Shown here in pieces: positions 43,322-55,195 of a stretch of DNA of 64,000 nt (positions are counted from its first letter, which is position 1; the number at the start of each line of letters is the position of its first letter). The notes beneath the pieces were generated by a model, which saw nothing but the letters and a program-made list of their open reading frames with translations, ran no database searches and was not told the DNA's origin. The DNA is from Desmodesmus armatus. Taxonomy: Eukaryota > Chlorophyta > Chlorophyceae > Sphaeropleales > Scenedesmaceae. The stretch is taken from positions 806,001 through 870,000 of the forward strand of contig VIIQ02000592.1 in the NCBI GenBank assembly GCA_007449985.2, written 5' to 3'. The position numbers and the translations under genes were made by a program.

Positions 43322-46300
43322 ATGGCTTCTCAAGTGGAGGGTATCAAATGGGTCCCAGGTGCGTTGCGCCCCAGGGTGGTGGTGGTGATGGTGGTGGTTG
43401 TGGTGATGGTGGTGGTTGTGGTGGTGGTGGTGCTGCTGCTACAATACGGAACACTCCTGGCACGCAGATTGTGTGTTCAGACAAGCCATGCAGCATACCT
43501 GTGGCCCTCATGCAAGCTTGCCAGCAATCTGCAACTGTAGAAGAATGCTTATGTATTTAGGTCACCTGGCTGTGCATACGCTGGGCTTGTAGAAACCAAT
43601 GCAATCATAGTGACATTCTGAAGACCATATATGTGTGTGCTATTGTTTGTTTCTGCTGGTGCTGCACAGGCACACAGTTTATGGTCGATGGCTTTGCCTT
43701 CACCAACCCCAAGTGCTCTCACTACTTCCTCACACACTGCCACTCGGACCACACTATCGGCTTGGTCAGGCGCTTCACTGCTGGAACCATCTACTGCTCC
43801 CCAGTAACGTGCGTGGGGCCTTCCTGCCGCTTGGCTGCGTGCTGCTTGCATGGAAGCACCAGGGGTGGTGGCTGCGCAGCTTTGGCAGCCAGCACACGCC
43901 TAGAGCACACACATCATAGTGTCTCTTTAGCACTTGAGCCACCCCCAACACAGCCACCATGTGTGTCTTCAGCAGCTACCACATTGCTGTTTGGTGAAGT
44001 ACACTCTTGCCTTGTCGTGCTGATGCTCTGCCTTTCCTGCATCCTGCAGTGCCGCGCTGTTGGCAGCCGAGTGGAACCTTCACGCACCAACTGTGCAGCA
44101 GCTGCAGCTCAATCAGCCCACTGTGATTGATGCAGTCACTGTGACAGCACTGGACGCCAACCATTGCCCAGGTGCAGTCATGCTGCTGTTTGAGGTGCCA
44201 GCAGGGCAGGGCCAGGTGACACGCATACTCCACACAGGGGACTGCAGGTGGGTGGGATCATCGGAAGGATTTGAAGGTTCCATTGGGCGGGAAGCTCATA
44301 GGGTAGGACTGAAGGAACGTGGTCACCTGCTTCATCTAGTTGTCTTGACCTTGAGACAGCATACATGTTGTTGGGGATGTGTGTAGACACAGGGAGTGCA
44401 TCCAGCCAATGCATCGACGCGTGGATCAGACACTTGGTGCCTTTGGAGCCTAGTGACCAACATGGTGCTGAAATGAAAGCCGGTGCACTTCTCCGGAGGT
44501 GTGGGGCTTGTCAGTCTGAATGGAGGTGTGGCAGTCCACCTCCAGGGTGGATTGGAGTTGGGCTACATTTAAGCTGGTGCAGTCCCAGACCACACCGCAT
44601 CCGCTGCGGTGCGGTCTGGGACTGCACCTGCTGACATGTAGCCCAACTCCAATCCACCCTGGAGGTGGACTGCCACACCTCCGTTCAGACTGATGAGTTG
44701 TTTGTTTTAACGGTGACAGGGGGGCATTCCCCACCGGCTGGCCACACACACGGATGATTGCTAGCCAGCATGCATGTGCACGCATGCAGTCTCTCTGTCG
44801 ACACACAAACAGCCAAATAATCTTGACTGCCAGGAGCCCTGAGGCAGTGCCTCACACCGATGTGTTGTGTTGCGCACCCTGTCCGTTGCTGCCGTGCAGG
44901 TGGCAGGACAGGCTGTACAGCAGCACCTGCCTGGCGCGCAAGCGCATCGACACGTTGATGCTGGACACCACCTATGCCCTGCCCAAGCACACCTTCCCTC
45001 CCCAAGCTGAGGCTGTCAACATGATGGTGCAGGTGGGGCCCTATTCTTTGTGCTTGCACCATCTTGTACTGCAGCAGCTGCTCCACACACCAGCGCTTTG
45101 TTGATGATTTCAGTTTCAGTGCAGTGTCCCACGCTGGGGTTCGAAGGCTGATGATTACAACCCTGCAAAGGACCTCGGGAAACTGTCTTCCTGTCAGATT
45201 GGACTGACACGCCAGCAAACCGAAAGCTTGACAAGGCAACCATCCAGAACAACATGAGCATCCAGTCACATACCATCATCCAACACTGCGCATTGTCAGC
45301 TCCTGGACATCATTGGGTGCTGCTGCTTGTTATTGTGCAGCTGATGTCTGAGGCCCTACATGAGGAGTCGGACACCTTGATGGTGGTGTCATCCTACCAC
45401 ATAGGGAAGGAGCGCGCTTACCTTGGAGCAGCAGCAGCACTGGGGCTGAAGGTGAGGCAGGCACATCATCAGACTCAACAGGGTGTTGCACAGCTACCAT
45501 TTCTGTTTCCATGATGCGTTTGCAGACGGGCGCCTGTTTGATAACTTCCACATGCACACTCTGACACAGCGCTGAACTGCAGCAGCCCAACCTGCTGTGT
45601 CTCAAGAGAACAAGCTGGATGGAAACCAGGTTGTGGTCGTCAGGAGTAACAGGCTCAGCAGGTCTTCAGCAGCAATAGGGCAGGTACAGAACAATCCAAG
45701 GGACACATGATGATCACCGTTTTCCATGGCCTGCAGGTGTTTGTGCCAGCAGCCAAGCTGCGTGTGCTGCAGCTACTGGACCTGCCCCAGCACCTGATGA
45801 GTGTGCTGACCACCACAGACCCCTCTGCCCAGCTTCATGTGGGCTGCACCAGCCTGGCACCTGATGAGCTGCAGGCCTACCTTGCCAAGCAGCAGCAGCA
45901 AGGCGCAAGGGCTTGGGTGCGGATCATGGGGTTCAGGGCCACAGGTGAGCTGGCAGGGAGGCAGGGAGCAGGCGGGGAAGGGAGGGAGGGCGACGGCAGG
46001 GAGGCAGGGAGGTGGTCGGCAGGAAGGGAGGGAGGGAGGGAGCCGGCAAGCAGGCAGGCAGGGAGGGAGGGAGGGAGAGAGCCGGCAGGGAGGCAGGGAG
46101 CTGGTAGGCAGGGAGGGAGGGAGAGATCAGGCTGGCACGGAGGCAGGGAGCTGGTAGGCAGGGAGGCAGAGATCAGGCTGGCAGGGAGGCAGGGAGCTGG
46201 TAGGCAGGGAGGCAGAGATCAGGCTGGCAGGGAGGCAGGGAGCTGGTAGGCAGGGAGGCAGAGATCGGGCTGGCAGGGAGGCAGGGAGCTGGTAGGCAGG

Positions 46301-47241
46301 GAGGCAGAGATCGGGCTGGCAGGGAGGCAGGGAGCTGGTAGGCAGGGAGGCAGAGATCGGGCTGGCAGGGAGGCAGGGAGCTGGTAGGCAGGGAGGCTGG
46401 GAGGGAGGGAGCTGGCAGGGAGGCAGGCGGGCAGGCAGGGAGCAAGCATGCAGGGGGGCAGGGAGGCGGTGCTGAAAGGGGGACAGCTTCTAGAGCAGCT
46501 ACATGGTCAAGACCTGACGGGGCCTGGTGGTTGTGATGCTGTAGTCAACATGGCAGAGGAGGGAGTGGGGCTGCCATGTGTGCTGAGATGGAGCAGCGGC
46601 AGCATGGGGTATCTGGGGTACTTACTCCTGCAGGGGATGTCCTTCATGCTAGAGATTCATTCAAGCTGTATCTGCTGCCGCATGCAGGCTGGTCCTACCG
46701 CCGCTCAGGGGGGCTGCATGTGCAGCGCCCTACTCAGACAGTGGCGCTAGTCGGCGTCCCTTACTCAGAGCACAGCAGCTGGCTCGAGCTGCGGCAGTGT
46801 GTGGAGCGGCTGAGGCCCAAGCGGCTCATCCCCACTGTGAACGCAGCCACACGCAGTCAGCAGCAGGTCCTGGTGGACAGGTTTGCAGACCTTATGGACC
46901 TTAGCCGGGACCGGGGACGCATGGACTTCTACCTGCTGTCCGCTGCACCACCACCAGTCCTGGAGTGTTTGTCGACATCAGCAGCATCAGTCGCTGCAGG
47001 TTTTGAGGCAGCCCCACAGGCAGCTGCACCAGTACTGTCAGGTGTGGCAGCCCCACAGTTGTACCAGCAAGCAGCTGCCCCAGCACCAGCAGGCGTTGCA
47101 GCCCCACAGGCAGATGCCCTAGCACTGTCAGGTGTTGCAGCCCCACAGGCAGCTGTCCCAGCGCCGTCAGGTGTTGCAGCCTCACAGACAGCTGTCTCAG
47201 CATCGTCAGGCGCGGTGTCCCCAGTGCATGTGCCCCGCTGA
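43322..47241 (+). CDS. Second SNM1-family nuclease (compact, no UBZ4)
   Basis: Metallo-beta-lactamase/beta-CASP DNA nuclease, likely in cross-link or end repair. Model: exons 43322-43358, 43670-43808, 44050-44247, 44900-45032, 45341-45451, 45737-45944, 46688-47241; 459 residues. The start MASQVEGIKWVPGTQFMVDG puts the catalytic fold at the very N-terminus, with no ubiquitin-binding or SAM domain. Motifs: HCHSDH (35-40), DANHCPG (94-100), HTGDCRW, MLDTTYALPKHTFPP, SSYHIGKERA, MGFRATGWSY, GVPYSEHSSWLELRQCVERL and IPTVNAA. The tail is a repeat of about 20 residues (LSGVAAPQA type). The stop at 47,241 is one option; the next reading frame stays open to 47,759 with a plausible coding composition, so a splice at a TCAG|GTGTTG site may extend the protein. 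Confidence 0.88.
44511..44693. ncRNA. Long near-perfect hairpin in SNM1-B intron 3 (candidate small-RNA precursor or MITE)
   Basis: Two 89-bp arms (44,511-44,599 and 44,605-44,693) are inverted copies separated by 5 bases, with about five mismatches, one or two of which could be G-U pairs in RNA. The outer half (starting TCAGTCTGAA, through GGAGGTGTGGCAGTCCACCT) has a single mismatch over some 52 bp. It sits in the middle of a 652-bp intron and does not overlap an exon. Long intronic foldbacks give rise to miRNAs in Chlamydomonas; a recently inserted foldback element would look the same. Function is inferred, the structure is directly visible. Confidence 0.6.
45951..46460. repeat. G-rich minisatellite in SNM1-B intron 6, 46-bp core unit
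   Basis: About 500 bp of GGGAGGCA-type purine-rich DNA. AGAGATC recurs at about 46,122, 46,168, 46,214, 46,260, 46,306 and 46,352, a 46-bp period; the flanks are shorter GGGA/GGCA repeats. It nearly fills the intron between exons 6 and 7. The long open frames across it on both strands are an effect of the repeat. Confidence 0.9.
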
Positions 47242-47280
47242 CCCCCTGCGCACGTGCCTCTGGGACGGCTCGTGCTGCAG

Positions 47281-47759
47281 ACCCTGTTGCTGCAGCAGAC
47301 ACGGCAGCACAGCCAGCAGATGCAGAGACTGATCTGCGGGGCGGGATTTGTACTGCTGCCAGTGGTGAGGGTGTCTGTTCAATCAGCGCTGGGGGCATTG
47401 GCAGCACAATGGGCCAGTGTCTGCCAAGCCAGCCAGTCCCGCCACAGCTGCTGCAACCGCAGCAGCAGCATCAGCAGCAACAGCAGCCGCAGCCGCAGCC
47501 GCTGCCGCAGCAGCTATGGGATGCTATGGGCAGTGTTGAGGATTTAGCTACCTTTGACTTGAGCAGTGTGGACATGCAGGAGCAGCAGCGCCTGCTGGCA
47601 GATGCCGAGCGGAGGCAGAGGCTGAAGAAGTCGCTGCAGGCAGCTCATGGCAGGGCAGCAGCACAAAAGCAGCGGGGCCGCAGCAGGGTGCCGGCTGCAA
47701 GCCAGGGGGTTGGCAAGCGGCGTGCAAGCATCCTGAACAAGGGTGCACACAGCAGGTGA
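47281..47759 (+). CDS. Probable last exon of SNM1-B (alternative C-terminus)
   Basis: The frame ending at the TGA at 47,757-47,759 is open from before 47,240 and has a protein-like end: a Gln/Pro run, then WDAMGSVEDLATFDLSSVDM, EQQRLLADAERRQRLKKSLQ and a basic finish KRRASILNKGAHSR. Acceptors at 47,280 and 47,295 would join in phase to a TCAG|GTGTTG donor inside the repeat tail of exon 7. Two TGTAA words at 48,013 and 48,022 lie 255 bases downstream, which fits this later end better than the stop at 47,241. It could instead be a separate gene fragment. Confidence 0.5.
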
Positions 47760-49391
47760 CTGAGCAGCAGCATTATAGCATCGCATTGTTTTTGTTCCTC
47801 ATGTGATTGTGCTGTTTGAAACAGCCATGCAAGTTTGAATGCAGGTAGCGATGCATCGCAATTTGTGCCTGCTGGTTCCCCAGCTGCCCCGTCCCAGCTA
47901 GCCGCCGCAACAAGTGTGGGGGGTATGGTTATGTTCAACGGCAGGTGTTGCTTTCTGGGTTGCTGGCACGCTTGCTTGGTCAATCGTGTTGGCGTGCTTG
48001 GTCATATCCAAATGTAAAGAATGTAATCCCCACCTCCTTTGCCCTTGCTTGCAGCCCCTGCTTGGTTTGATCCCTGACCTGGCACCTACACTGCTGGTGC
48101 AGTTGCGTGCACTTGCCCTATATAGGGTGCAGAATAACTCGTGGTCTGGGCTGGAGCCTCGTAGACAGGGCGTGACGCGTTCATGTGATACAATACGTGT
48201 TTACGTGCTTCACTGAACTGCCATGAGTGCAGCCACGGCCTGTATGGGGTATCAGGAGGGATAATGGTGGTGGTTACCAATCAAAAAGAGGGTTGAGAGG
48301 GGTTGCTCTAGATGTAGGGGTGAAGATCTGCGGCAGGGGTTGAGTATGCCATTGCTGCATGGCAGTTGAACTCTAGTGACTGGACATGCACTGTCTGCAC
48401 TGTCCGCAACTCCCAACCCCCACCCCGTTCTTGTCCTCCTCCAGCGCACATAAGGAGCATCACTGTCAAAAGGCATCTGTATCCTTCCAAGCAGGGTGCC
48501 CTTGCAACAGCAGTGTGACAAACTGTCTGGCCCGCGCTCGCCCGCCATTTTCGACACCCTGCCGACACTGGGGCAGCTCTAGATCGATTGACTAGTTGAT
48601 GGACCAATTCACGCTTTTGGCAAGAGCATTAGCCATTCGTGACCCACCTTGCCTCCTTGGGGTTTCACTTTTGGCAACGGCCGAGTTTTTGGCGTGTAGA
48701 ACGTTTGGCCAGCCTACTGGCTCCCAGTGTCAGTTTTCCGTCGCTGTAGGAAGCACCTTGTGTGTCCCAGCTGTGATTCAACCTTTACGCCACACTCTTT
48801 ACGCCACACTCTGCTCGCAATCCATCAGTTGAGGAAGCTAACTGCCGGCCACAGTCTCGAACGTCTACGTGGGTTGTCCCGACGTGTTGAAGGCATATTT
48901 AACTATTTTCTGGAGCTCCTTTCAGGCGCTGGCGGGCCACTGCTGTTATTACAGGTTTGTTGAGGGAATGATATGACCTGCTTGCCCAAGGACTCATCAG
49001 GCAGGGTGTATACGTGACGGTGTTGACAGTAGACAGCATCGAAGCCTCATCAAGCCCGTTCCGCGAGTAAAGATTGAACACGCAAACCATCCGCGTAGCA
49101 AATTGCCAGACCATTCAGTACAAGGGTCCTTGCCGCCAGATATCAGCAAATCTGGAGTTCCTCTAATTTTTCGGCCTGCCTCCTGAGCCGGTGAGCTTCC
49201 TTGCTCTGCTGCCACAGCACTGGTGGTGGTAGCACATCGCCTTCCCCATTGCGCAGCAGGGCGCCATGGGTCGCGTTTTTCGTAAAGAGTCATCTGGATT
49301 CAATTTCGCCCTCAACGCGATGTGGCTTGGGGCAGCAGTTTTCTGACGGGTGAACTCCTGTTCATGGTGCTGCCGCCTTGCTGCAGGGGGT
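47760..49391. other. Intergenic, upstream of second MYB gene
   Basis: Holds candidate poly(A) signals TGTAA at 48,013 and 48,022 at the left and the MYB promoter at the right. TTTTGGCAA/TTTTTGGCG words cluster at 48,613-48,692, and ACGCCACACTCTTT is doubled near 48,788-48,811. No coding exon, tRNA or rRNA recognised. Confidence 0.45.
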
Positions 49392-51745
49392 ATGGCTGTC
49401 GACAACACACATTTCAAGGGGTCTTGGAGACCGGAGGAGGATGCAGCCTTGCGAGAGTGAGTGACGCTGCATTGGAGGGGGTTTTCTGCTGACGACAGCA
49501 ATGGTATCGGTCGCTCGGGGCAAGGTTGTGTGGACGTGTGGCGCTGGCCCACAGAACGTTTTGCTCTTAACCCCTCTCACGCGGCCCAAAGCTGCTGCAA
49601 TGCCGCCTGGTGTCCTTGCATTCCTCTCCAGCTGTCCTAGTGTGGTGACACATGTCTTCTCTTGCTGGCTGGTGTCCGCAAATATGTGCAGGGCGGTCAC
49701 AAGGCACGGTGAAAAGAACTGGAGCACGGTTGCCAGAACCTTCAACCAGCTCATGGGGCGCCCACCCCTCCTGGGTCGTGCGCCCAAGCAGTGCCGCAGC
49801 CGCTACCTTCAGCAGCTTGTGCCTGGCATCAAGACTGGCGAGTGGAGTGTGGAGGAAGAGGAGATCCTGGTGGAGGGTCACAAGCAGTTTGGGAATCAAT
49901 GGACCCTCATTGCCTCCATGCTGCCTGGGCGCACAGAGACCTCTGTGAAGAACCACTACAACTGCACAGCACGCAGGTGCGTTGCGGGTTAATACAGTCT
50001 ATGTACAGTCCCACTCCTGTAAGCAAGCAGCACAACTATGGTTTGAGCACAGGAACAGCAGCAGCTGAAGCAAAAGCATGCAGGGCAATTGCCAGGTTCT
50101 ACACACTTCCTGCACACAATCGATACCCGCCCCTGCATTCAGTACTGTACAGCTGCACTCCCAGCACAGCACTCCCTGCCCCCTCACCCATTGCATTCTG
50201 TGTGCCTGTACTGCCATCCTGCGTGCTGTTTGGCCCCCACAGGAAGGTCCCCGCAGACCCAAACCGCATGACCATCCTGCAGCGCTACCTCGCAGTCATC
50301 GGGGTCATAACTCCCCCAGGCTCCAAGGGTGGCTCAGCAAAGTACCCCGGCCTGGGCACAGGCTACCCAACAGCGGCTCCGGCATGTACTTCCAGACAAC
50401 CTCACCAGCAGCGGCAGCCGCAGCAGCAGCAGCCAAGGCTGCAGCCGGTCAGCGCAGCAGGCGCGGCACCTCAGCCCCTGCCTCACACAGCCCTGAAGGC
50501 AGCATGATGATGGGGTATGAGGATTACGAGCAGTCGGAGCTTGCACACGCCTACTCCGAAGCAGACTTCAACCAGGCGTATGCAGCGTACCAGGCATACC
50601 AGGAGCAGCAGCACCACATGGCAGCCGCAGCAGCTGCTGCGGCAGCAGTTGTGCCGGACCCTGCAGAGCTAGAGGGTGAGGATGAAGTAGCAGCAGAGGG
50701 AGGTGCTGCCGACGGGCTGCTGCAGCTGGCACATGCTGCCATGCTGCACTTGGAGGAGTTGGCAGGGGAGGGTGATGAGGATCATGACCACGAGGGAGCA
50801 GGCAGTGGCAGCGGAGAGCAGCAGCACTGCAGCCACGAGCAGCGGGAAGAGGACATGGCAGATGCAGCAGCAGAGGCGTACGGAGACAACGAACACCAGC
50901 AGCACGAGCACGAGGAGGCAGACGAACACACACACGCACAGAAGCTGATCTCACAGCAGCTGTTGGACCTTACAGCAGCGGTGAGCAAGGCTGGCGGCAG
51001 TAAGGCGTCCTCCGTCCGGCACCTTCCTGCATGGATGAAGCCTGAGATGGCGCTGTCAGTCATGTCATCCGAGGAGAGTGACAGGACAGCAGAGGAGCCA
51101 GACGAAGGCAGTCCGCTTGCAGAGCAGCTGCTGCGCCAGCACCTGAAATCTGGCAGCAAGCGCGGCAGCCCCAACACGCCAGCAGCGCTCCGCAGCAGCC
51201 AGCAGCCGGCCGGAGCAGCGCCCGCCAAGCGCGCGCGGTCCATCTGGGGCCTGGCTGAGGACGCTACCACCGGCATGGATGCAGCAGCAGCCGCTGCTGC
51301 AGGCAGCGCTGCAGTGCCCCGCCCCAGTAGGCTTGTGCTGGATGTCAGCGAGCCAGAGGGCGCCAGCAGCTGTGTGCCAGCGGCCCTCAGCCTGCCGGTC
51401 GACCCCTCCAGTCCTGCAGTGCCTTCCGTGGCCTCTACCACTGCCCCCATGTCGGACCTGAACGCGCACCTGGTCGCGATGCTCATGGGGGCTTTCATGG
51501 GCGCAGCAGACAGTACGGCGGCATCATCGCCGGCTGCTGCGCTGCCTCCTGATGCGCTGGCAGCGATCGCACGTGTTATGGCCACGAGTATGTCCAGCCT
51601 GCAGGCCATGCAGCAGCAGCAGCACCCCAGCACAGCCGCACCAACCACCCCAGCACAGGGGCCCTCCTCACTGCAGTTGCCGGCGAGCCAACTGGCTGCT
51701 CAGGGCGACGCGCGAGTCCTTCCATTTTTGGGAGTGAGGGAGTGA
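49392..51745 (+). CDS. R2R3-type MYB transcription factor with acidic, Ala/Gln-rich tail
   Basis: Nuclear DNA-binding protein. Model: exons 49392-49456, 49692-49976, 50243-50328, 50409-51745; 590 residues. Repeat one starts at W12 (SWRPEEDAALREAVTRHG, KNWSTVARTF) and contains a roughly seven-residue insertion (LMGRPPLLGR) before KQCRSRYLQQL; repeat two is GEWSVEEEEILVEGHKQFGN, QWTLIASMLPGRTETSVKNH, YN. Both third helices use Tyr where Trp is usual. After RKVPADPNRMTILQRYL the tail is Ala-rich, acidic (DEDHDHE-type) and His/Gln-rich. The 80-bp third intron is inferred only because the reading frame must shift between 50,328 and 50,409; a sequencing indel is the alternative. A shorter frame ending at 50,507 is rejected. 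Confidence 0.83.
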
Positions 51746-54700
51746 GGGGTGAAGATCCTCATTCTGTGATCCCAGCAGAGCCCCTGTGGGCTGCTGAGGA
51801 GGAAGGCAGTTGGGGTGTCGGTTGGTTGGGTTTTGGGCCCCTTGCTGCTTTTGGTTGTTGCTGCAACAAGCGTCGCCAGAGTGCTGGGGCAGACGATGTG
51901 CTGTGCTGTGCTGTGTGCCCCTGCATGTGTGTGAACCCCTCCTGTTCCTGATTGGTCTGCGGCCGTCCATGCTGCTTGTTCACTGGGCAGTGCTCCTGCA
52001 TCATGGGGTGGGCTGCATCTTTTCATTCATCTGGCACTGTATTTACGCAGCTGCATGAGTTGCGGTGCTGTTTTGTTGTGTGGGGTCTGTGGGGCATTCC
52101 TTGTGTGTCTGCTGCATACCAGCGCAGGTGGCAGCGGCTGCTGGGCACATGAGGGCTGGATGCGAAGTTGGGTTTTTTTTCTTTTCAAAGTTCCAGGAGT
52201 GCTGAAGGCATGGGAGCATGGAGTTGTTTCTAGCAGCCATCTGTGCTGATGATCATTTGGGGCTTGTTTCCACCCTGACTTGTGTCTACTGTAGCTGACT
52301 TTGTCTGCTGTAGCTGGGGCATGCGCTGTTGACAACAGGCATGCATGGTTGTTTGCAGGGCAGCATGTCTGCACGACACGACGTTTCTGCTGTTACTTGC
52401 AGTGGTCTGTTGCGCACATGGCAGCTATTGACGTGCATGTACACAAGTTTTACCGCCTCCGTGCTCTGTATGCAGACCTACTGCTGCCACAGCCTGCCTG
52501 CCTGCAGGTGTTGGGGTCTGCTTGGACCTTTGACCCTATATATCTTTGTCTTGTCCGTCAGTTTGCCTAGTATAGCAGTCTGGGCAAACAACCTTGTCTT
52601 GCACATACAGGTGTATCACTGCATACGCTGCGACATGAGACTCGCCAGGAGTCTTTATTGGCATGCAAGCAATTCAGCCCATGTGCACCGCTATCCCTGC
52701 CATCTTTGTTGTTACTGTGGAGGGAGCGCAGGCTGTGGTGTTACCTAGGGCAGCAGGATGCTATTGTATGCTTCTTTTCCTTTTCATTTCACCTAGCAGC
52801 TGCTGTCAGCACAGGCTGTGGAGTGCCCGGCAGTTTGTATGTGTGTCCTGACAGCATAGCATGTTTGTGTGAGGAGGGTGTGTTGTGGTGTGTGTTTGTG
52901 TGGCACAGCAGGGACGCCTGACCCTAGCTGATGCTGCCTCATCTGTGTGTTGCAGTATTACTGTGTATCTGTGGTGGTGATGATGCAGGCAGTAAGCGGT
53001 TTGCAGACGTCTGCAGTTGCAGGGGTCATCTGTGCCCTGCTGTGACTTGTTGAGCTGCCCAGTGCTTCTGACATTGGACACGACCCATTTCATATGAGGA
53101 CGGGATCACGTGCTGTTGGCTTCCTTCAAGCAAGCAAGGCTGGCACCTGAGTGCCCTGCTCTTGCCTTCTGAACGTCTGTAAGGTGTGAAACGTAGAGAC
53201 TGAACGTTGGGTGTTAGGCTTTTCACGGCGTTGGATGCAGCCTGGATTGATTTTGTGTGCTTGGCTGGTAGCAACGCCTGTGCCCCACACTACTGCATAA
53301 GGAGTGTTCTTCATAGTGCTTTGTTACTGCTGCTGCGTCGGGTGTTGTCTGTGTGTCTGTGCACGCGTTTGTGTGCTTTGGCTTCCGCAGTAGTACAGCA
53401 TCTATGGTCTGCAAGCTGCTGTGAGCTGTTCCCTGTGTGGCTATAAAGACGCATGCTTCAAATCCCCTGGTTGTTCTGCTGTCTTCGCTGGCGGTGCTGT
53501 TCGCATACCCAACTGGTGCATGCCAGCACAGCAGCACAGGGTGTCCCTTCCTGCCCACTGGTGTACATTAGCCACTTGTGCTGCCACACACCCTTGTGTG
53601 AGAAGTGCGCATGTGCAAATGCCTTTACCTAAGCAGCGATCATCACATTGGTGTGAGCCCACACCGTTGTTGCCCACCAGCATTGTACAGCCGCTGGGTC
53701 TTTGACCGAGTTTGACCGAGCTGCTGCTGTGTATGCTTCCCCTCAGGACGCTCCAGTCTTGCGTGCGCGGCTGCTGTTTTGGTTGGTGCGGCCGTGCGGT
53801 TTGGACACACACGCTTGTACATCACATAACCATGCGCAAGGCGCGCGGCAGCCCAGCAGCTGTTGCGGATATTGGGCGCTGCTTCGCCACCGCAGGACGT
53901 GTTTGTGCAGTCACGCAACTAGCTTCACTGCTTGTTTTGTTGGACACTGTTCGCCACAGTGGCAGGTCGCCCCTGCATGTCGGCTCTGACTGACCTGTTC
54001 CTGCAGCTGGAACTATCTTGTGGCACTTGGGGTGTCAGACCTCCCACCTAGCACTTACTGACTTTGACTGCAGCGGTCCACAGCTTGTATGTTATGCCTG
54101 TGGTGTGCTGACACAGACAGCACCTTGACCCCTGTGTGCCCTCAGAGCAGAGTGTGCATGCCTGGCGCAGTTGACCCGCCTGACCTGACCCAATTCATTC
54201 AGCAGAGCGCTTGTCTCCTGTTGGTCGTGGCCAGTTCTGTGCCAAAGTTGTCCAAGTTGTTCAAAGCTGAGCATGTGCAGTTGAGTTGTGTTATGTGCAG
54301 GATGTGTATTCATGTCTGCATGCAGGTGTGTACAGGTGTCCCTCTGTATGGTGGTCACACATGTTACGGTGGTCACACATGTCACATAGACAAACAAATG
54401 GCTTGCCCACAGGTACAGCCAAGTTTGTCGCTGTTCCAACCACATACAGAGCTTGTCAGCAGACAGACAGCAGCTGCTGCGGTATGTGTGTTGCAGTGAC
54501 GTCTAGCTGGGCTCGCTGCGCCTGTTGTGGTGTGTTGCTGTTGTGCACTCAAAGTGCCGGTAGGCAAGCGTTTTCGGTGCTCCATACTCATTTCTAGCCA
54601 GGTTGCTGCTGTTGCAGTGCAGCATGGTCAGCGCGATGGGATCTGTGTGATTTTGCATGCATCCCTTGAGGCCGCGTGTCAAGCGAGCATGGGTGTGGTG

Positions 54701-55195
54701 TTGGTGATGGTTTGGCATGTGGTGTTCGGCATGTGAGAGATCATGCTGCCTCTGAACAGGCTTGGTTTGTTGTGAAATAGCCTGAGGCTTAGGAATGGCC
54801 CTAGGCACTTATGTGCTGATGGTCGTGTGTGATGTGGAGGCAGCCCAGCAGCTCTGGATGTCTTTCAGTGGTGTAGACGTGACTGTAACACCCTCCCTAT
54901 TCACAATGAGAATCAGGCTGCTCAAACACCGCCACTGGAACTGTACATCGTGAGACAGCTGGGAGCAGCTGCTGGTGACCACAGCAGCAGCCACGGTGAA
55001 GCAGTGCAATGCTAGGTGTTGACAAGACGAGCGCACAATGGCAAGGGCATGGATCCGCCAGCAGCTAGCATGTACAAAATGCAAGATGATGACATTGTCA
55101 CAAGAGGCTGGGGTATACAAAGTACAAGAGAACGACACTGGCACCAAAGGCTAGGATCACACACAGCACAAAAGAGTGATACTGTCACCAACTGC
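51746..55195. other. Gene-poor 3.4-kb region
   Basis: Between the MYB stop and the UTP23 stop, which face each other. Base composition is TG-rich on the plus strand without CAG-type coding bias, and frames are short and unrelated. Part must be 3' untranslated sequence. I see no repeat family, tRNA or rRNA; a non-coding RNA cannot be excluded. Confidence 0.5.

Noticed and set aside
44450..44806. Minus-strand frame over the hairpin
   Set aside because: Its repeated peptides come from the two arms of the inverted repeat, not from selection on protein.
45951..46449. Long frames on both strands with GGREPAGRQ or LPACLPASS repeats
   Set aside because: Produced by the stop-poor 46-bp minisatellite inside an intron; not coding.
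49791..50507. MYB frame running on to a stop at 50,507
   Set aside because: After 50,330 it becomes Gln/Pro noise while the neighbouring frame holds the long acidic tail to 51,745.
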